Assembly: GCA_038125995.1 (NCBI GenBank)
Contig: JAYPEX010000007.1
Coordinates: 68,247 to 132,246 of the forward strand
Source: MAG-120531 sp038125995
GTDB taxonomy: Bacteria > Bacteroidota > Bacteroidia > Flavobacteriales > Flavobacteriaceae
Length of the DNA stretch: 64,000 bases
Direction of reading: 5' to 3'
The number at the start of each line of letters is the position of its first letter. Within the stretch, counting starts at the first letter, position 1. Under the pieces are notes generated by a model. It was given only the letters and a program-made list of their open reading frames with translations, was not told the DNA's origin and searched no databases. Below are positions 61,346-64,000 of the stretch, piece by piece. Made by a program: the position numbers and the translations under genes.

Positions 61346-63319
61346 ATGCAGCATTTTTTAAAAATACTCCCTCTTTTTTTTAACCTACTTCTATTTAGTC
61401 AGCAAATACAAGACAGTATTGCTCCATTACAACAACTCGAGGAAGTTGTTTTAAAGGTAACCAAAATACCGACCAAAAACCTCAGAGCTCCCCTTGCGGC
61501 TAGTTTAGTGTTGACCTCAAAAAATGCGCTTCTAGAACCTCAGCTATCCATCAATGAATCGCTGATCAGTGTTCCGGGACTTTTTGCTCAAAATGCCTTT
61601 AATTACAATCAGGATTTAAGAGTTTCAATCAGAGGCTTTGGAGCGAGAGCTGCTTTTGGAATTCGAGGTGTCAAACTCATCGTAGATGGAATCCCAGAAA
61701 CCACCCCAGATGGACAAGGACAAATCGATAACATACTGGTCGGCCTCATCGATCGAATTGAAGTTTTAAGAGGTCCTTCGGCATCCCTTTACGGGAATGC
61801 TTCTGGTGGAGTTATCCACATCAATACTTTGGATGAGATTTCGGAAAAAGTTCGAGTTAATTTTACAACAGGTAGCTATGGATTAACGCTATCTCAAGCG
61901 CTGGTCAACCTCTCAAAAAATAATAGCAAATCCCTACTGGCCATCAATCACAGTCAATCTAATGGTTATAGAGCTCATTCGAGTTTTAATCAGTTTCAAA
62001 TCAATTACAAAAGTGTTAAACCCTTAGGTGACAATCACCAACTACTTTGGCAACTCAACTATACACATAGCCCAAATGCCGATGATTCTGGTGGATTAAC
62101 CTTAGAACAAGTTCTTGAAAATCCAAGAGCTGCACGAGAGGCAAATATAAATTATGACTCTAGGGAAGCCATCGATCATATCAAGACAGGGCTACAGTTA
62201 AGCTCACAGCTCAAAAGTGCAATTTTGTCCAATCACCTCTATGCTGCCCATAGAGATTTTACGGGCTATTTGCCATTTAAATCAGGAGGGGTTTCCGCTT
62301 TCAAGAGATTCTATTGGGGGTTAGGGTCTTCGATCAATAGGCCTACAAAAAAAGGAGCGTATCAAATGGGATGGAGTCATGACAGCCAAGTGGATCTCCG
62401 CAAACGCTTTGATAATCTTAATGGTTCGAAGGGGGGCTTACAAGAACAGCAGGACGAACATTATTCCAATACGGCCCTTTATATGAGTTCACAAACTAGC
62501 CGAGGGAATTGGTCGATTCAATCCGGAATTCGTGCTGATTATATAGCCCTCTCATTCACAAACAAGGAGCGACAATCGTATAGTGCCCTAAGCCCAAATC
62601 TTGGTATACTTTATCAACTGGATTCTGAATCAGGGATTTATACGCGTTACAGTGAGAGCTTTCAAACTCCAACATTGAGCGAGCTCTCCAATGACCCCAA
62701 TGGTTCGCTTGGATTTAATACCGAATTAGAACCCTCAAAGGCCAAAAATATAGAGCTAGGGATCAAACACAAAAGTCAAAACAGCCAATTTGAAATTGCA
62801 TTGTTTTCGATTCGATCAAAAGGTGATCTTGTTGCTTATAGTAACGAAAATTATCCAGGAAGAACCTTTTACAACAATGCGGGAAACACCAAAAGAACAG
62901 GAATAGAATTCAATTATTCAAAAAACTGGAGGAGCTTGAGTCTTCAACAGAGTTATTCCTACAGTGATTTTAGATTTGATAATTCCAACAATCATCAATA
63001 CCTCCCTGGAATTCCAAGACACAATTTTTACAATCGCATCACTCAAGATTTTTCAAATGGTTTTCAACTAGCTCTGAGTTCCGTATATTGGGGGAACCTT
63101 TACGCTACAAGTTCAAATACTGTTGAAATTATAAGTCAATTTTACTCGCATCTAAGTATGAGTAAACGATTTGATCACATCGACTTAAAGTTAGGGGTCA
63201 ACAATGTGTTGAACAACGACTATTACGATAATATTAGAGTTAATGCCTTTGGAGGACGCTATTATGAGCCAGCGCCCAAAAGAAATATTTATTTAGGTTT
63301 CAGCTGGAAACTCTATTGA
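61346..63319 (+). CDS. TonB-dependent receptor, siderophore-receptor-like
   Basis: 657 aa from the ATG at 61346 (MQHFLKILPLFFNLLLFSQ); the frame is open into the TauE/SafE gene, but that extension is unlikely. Plug domain with LRVSIRGFGARAAFGIRGVKLIVDGIPETTPDGQGQ and VLRGPSASLYGNASGGVIHIN, a barrel of about 500 residues, and an aromatic end (FSWKLY). The RGFGARAAFG plug resembles ferric-siderophore receptors; no siderophore genes are near. Together with TauE/SafE it may form a transport unit. Confidence 0.9.
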   Translation: MQHFLKILPLFFNLLLFSQQIQDSIAPLQQLEEVVLKVTKIPTKNLRAPLAASLVLTSKNALLEPQLSINESLISVPGLFAQNAFNYNQDLRVSIRGFGARAAFGIRGVKLIVDGIPETTPDGQGQIDNILVGLIDRIEVLRGPSASLYGNASGGVIHINTLDEISEKVRVNFTTGSYGLTLSQALVNLSKNNSKSLLAINHSQSNGYRAHSSFNQFQINYKSVKPLGDNHQLLWQLNYTHSPNADDSGGLTLEQVLENPRAAREANINYDSREAIDHIKTGLQLSSQLKSAILSNHLYAAHRDFTGYLPFKSGGVSAFKRFYWGLGSSINRPTKKGAYQMGWSHDSQVDLRKRFDNLNGSKGGLQEQQDEHYSNTALYMSSQTSRGNWSIQSGIRADYIALSFTNKERQSYSALSPNLGILYQLDSESGIYTRYSESFQTPTLSELSNDPNGSLGFNTELEPSKAKNIELGIKHKSQNSQFEIALFSIRSKGDLVAYSNENYPGRTFYNNAGNTKRTGIEFNYSKNWRSLSLQQSYSYSDFRFDNSNNHQYLPGIPRHNFYNRITQDFSNGFQLALSSVYWGNLYATSSNTVEIISQFYSHLSMSKRFDHIDLKLGVNNVLNNDYYDNIRVNAFGGRYYEPAPKRNIYLGFSWKLY

Positions 63320-63320
63320 G

Positions 63321-63869
63321 CTATTGATCACAAACACCTTCTACGTAGGATTGTATTCCTGCATTTGTAGCCTCACATGAATTAGAATATGTTAGACCAT
63401 CACATCCACAAAGTGGCATATATTCTTTGGTACAGGGATTCATTGTTACATTTGCGGGATCTAAACAAGAAAGAGCAGCAGCTCCCTTGACAAAAGTATA
63501 GGAGATTTCATCGTCGGCAATTTGAGGATTATCGACATAGGTCAAATGCAATGAATTCTCTGTCAGTTCATAACTAAACCTTCGATCACTATCAGAAAAT
63601 CCAATCGTGTTATTTTTGATATTGAATCGATAGGTTTTCCCTGGTTCTTTAAAACTAACAACAGATTTCGTTCCATTAGCAACCATTAATCCTTCCTTGG
63701 GAAAAAACCAAATATAGTGTTCTTCAAAATTTGGAGTGTCTCCAAAAAAACAATAACAACTCACGTCTTTTAAAATCCACTGTCCTTCTAACTCCGACAG
63801 ATGAGTTTCTTCAGGGTCGCAACTTAATAATGAGCACAGTATTACGGCGAATAAAACTAGCTTTTTCAT
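63321..63869 (-). CDS. Lipoprotein with C-terminal Kazal-type protease-inhibitor domain
   Basis: 182 aa. Signal peptide with lipobox LLSC (LFAVILCSLLSC), giving a lipid-anchored protein. Residues 25-130 form a lipocalin-like beta domain (LSELEGQWILKDVSCYC, IWFFPKEGLMVANG, SYELTENSLHLTYV). Residues about 135-180 read CLDPANVTMNPC, EYMPLCGCDGLTYSNSCEATNAGIQSY, EGVC, the Kazal pattern with its six-cysteine spacing and invariant Tyr. A surface-exposed inhibitor of serine proteases is the natural reading; inhibition itself is untested. Convergent with the TonB receptor, 1 nt apart. Confidence 0.88.
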   Translation of the reverse strand: MKKLVLFAVILCSLLSCDPEETHLSELEGQWILKDVSCYCFFGDTPNFEEHYIWFFPKEGLMVANGTKSVVSFKEPGKTYRFNIKNNTIGFSDSDRRFSYELTENSLHLTYVDNPQIADDEISYTFVKGAAALSCLDPANVTMNPCTKEYMPLCGCDGLTYSNSCEATNAGIQSYVEGVCDQ

Positions 63870-63987
63870 GATTTTAATTTTAGTAAAAATAAGACAATTT
63901 CAGAATTGTAAAAAAGAGTTTCGATAATCTATAACTTTTAAATTCAAAGAGTTTCGTTATCTTTAGAATTATCAAAATGCATACCAA

Positions 63988-64000
63988 ATGAAACGATCCG
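63988..64000 (+). CDS. Possible gene start cut by window edge
   Basis: ATG AAA CGA TCC G at the last 13 bases, preceded by a TATCTTTA box near 63957-63964. Too short to name; may be the start of a rightward gene. An earlier ATG at 63977 stops after four codons. Confidence 0.25.

Noticed and set aside
1..64000. tRNA, rRNA, CRISPR array, insertion sequence, prophage or integron
   Set aside because: No cloverleaf, rRNA-like stretch, regular direct repeats with spacers, transposase or integrase reading frame was found; the gene set is core and syntenic.

Overview
This window looks like a chromosomal segment of a Bacteroidota bacterium, most likely a marine member of the Flavobacteriaceae. The evidence is the IPExxxVDY-family gene next to pyk, a complete bat (aerotolerance) operon, three TonB-dependent receptors, a long eukaryote-like IleS, AT-rich intergenic DNA, near-absence of Shine-Dalgarno sequences, and many copies of the Bacteroidota -7 promoter box TAnnTTTG just ahead of genes. 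I found no rRNA, tRNA, CRISPR array, prophage, insertion sequence or integrase. No stretch of 300 bases or more lacks a gene.

Layout. 1-2 kb: purN-rnhA-PfkB kinase, leftward. 2.1-7 kb: acpP, fabF, rnc, IPExxxVDY protein, pyk and a CYTH protein, rightward. 7-10.6 kb, leftward: pheS, then a carbonic anhydrase/SulP transporter pair that suggests bicarbonate handling. 10.7-20 kb, leftward: a small secreted protein and the eight-gene bat operon (MoxR ATPase, DUF58, DUF4381-like, BatA-E). 20-33 kb: mixed metabolic genes (aldo/keto reductase, SDR, sugar kinase, phosphoesterase, ALDH7-type dehydrogenase, CvpA, ABM-domain protein, GpsA, a second SulP, nitronate monooxygenase, EamA, ArsC-like, DinB, PLP transsulfuration enzyme). 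33-43 kb: gdhA, recO, TonB receptor, ileS, a cysteine-poor DksA-like protein, a secreted protein, lspA, 5-FCL. 43-52 kb: uvrC, M23 peptidase, pgi, TonB receptor, membrane protein, FAD oxidoreductase. 52-58 kb: fatty-acid and L32 cluster (yceD-rpmF, fabH-accB-accC), pdxA, ribE. 58-64 kb: sodium/solute symporter, TauE/SafE permease, TonB receptor, Kazal-domain lipoprotein.

The genes are mostly housekeeping. The less ordinary signals are regulatory. (1) Two short intergenic elements (about 27.45-27.55 kb and 45.35-45.46 kb) share the core GTTTGGTTG and each end in an intrinsic terminator; the first also has a sigma-54-like promoter. They are candidate small RNAs. (2) Several genes have the -7 box only 4-6 nt before the start codon, which implies leaderless mRNAs. 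In five genes a TTG at the end of the -7 box (or a close variant) opens the reading frame and would mislead automatic start calling. (3) Intrinsic terminators sit directly against, or inside, the start of the next gene (CYTH, pheS, the secreted protein at 41.5 kb). (4) All nine convergent gene pairs are separated by 19 nt or less, and two overlap by their stop codons.

All function calls come from reading motifs by eye; no database search was run. Start sites differing from the longest frame are explained in the entries.
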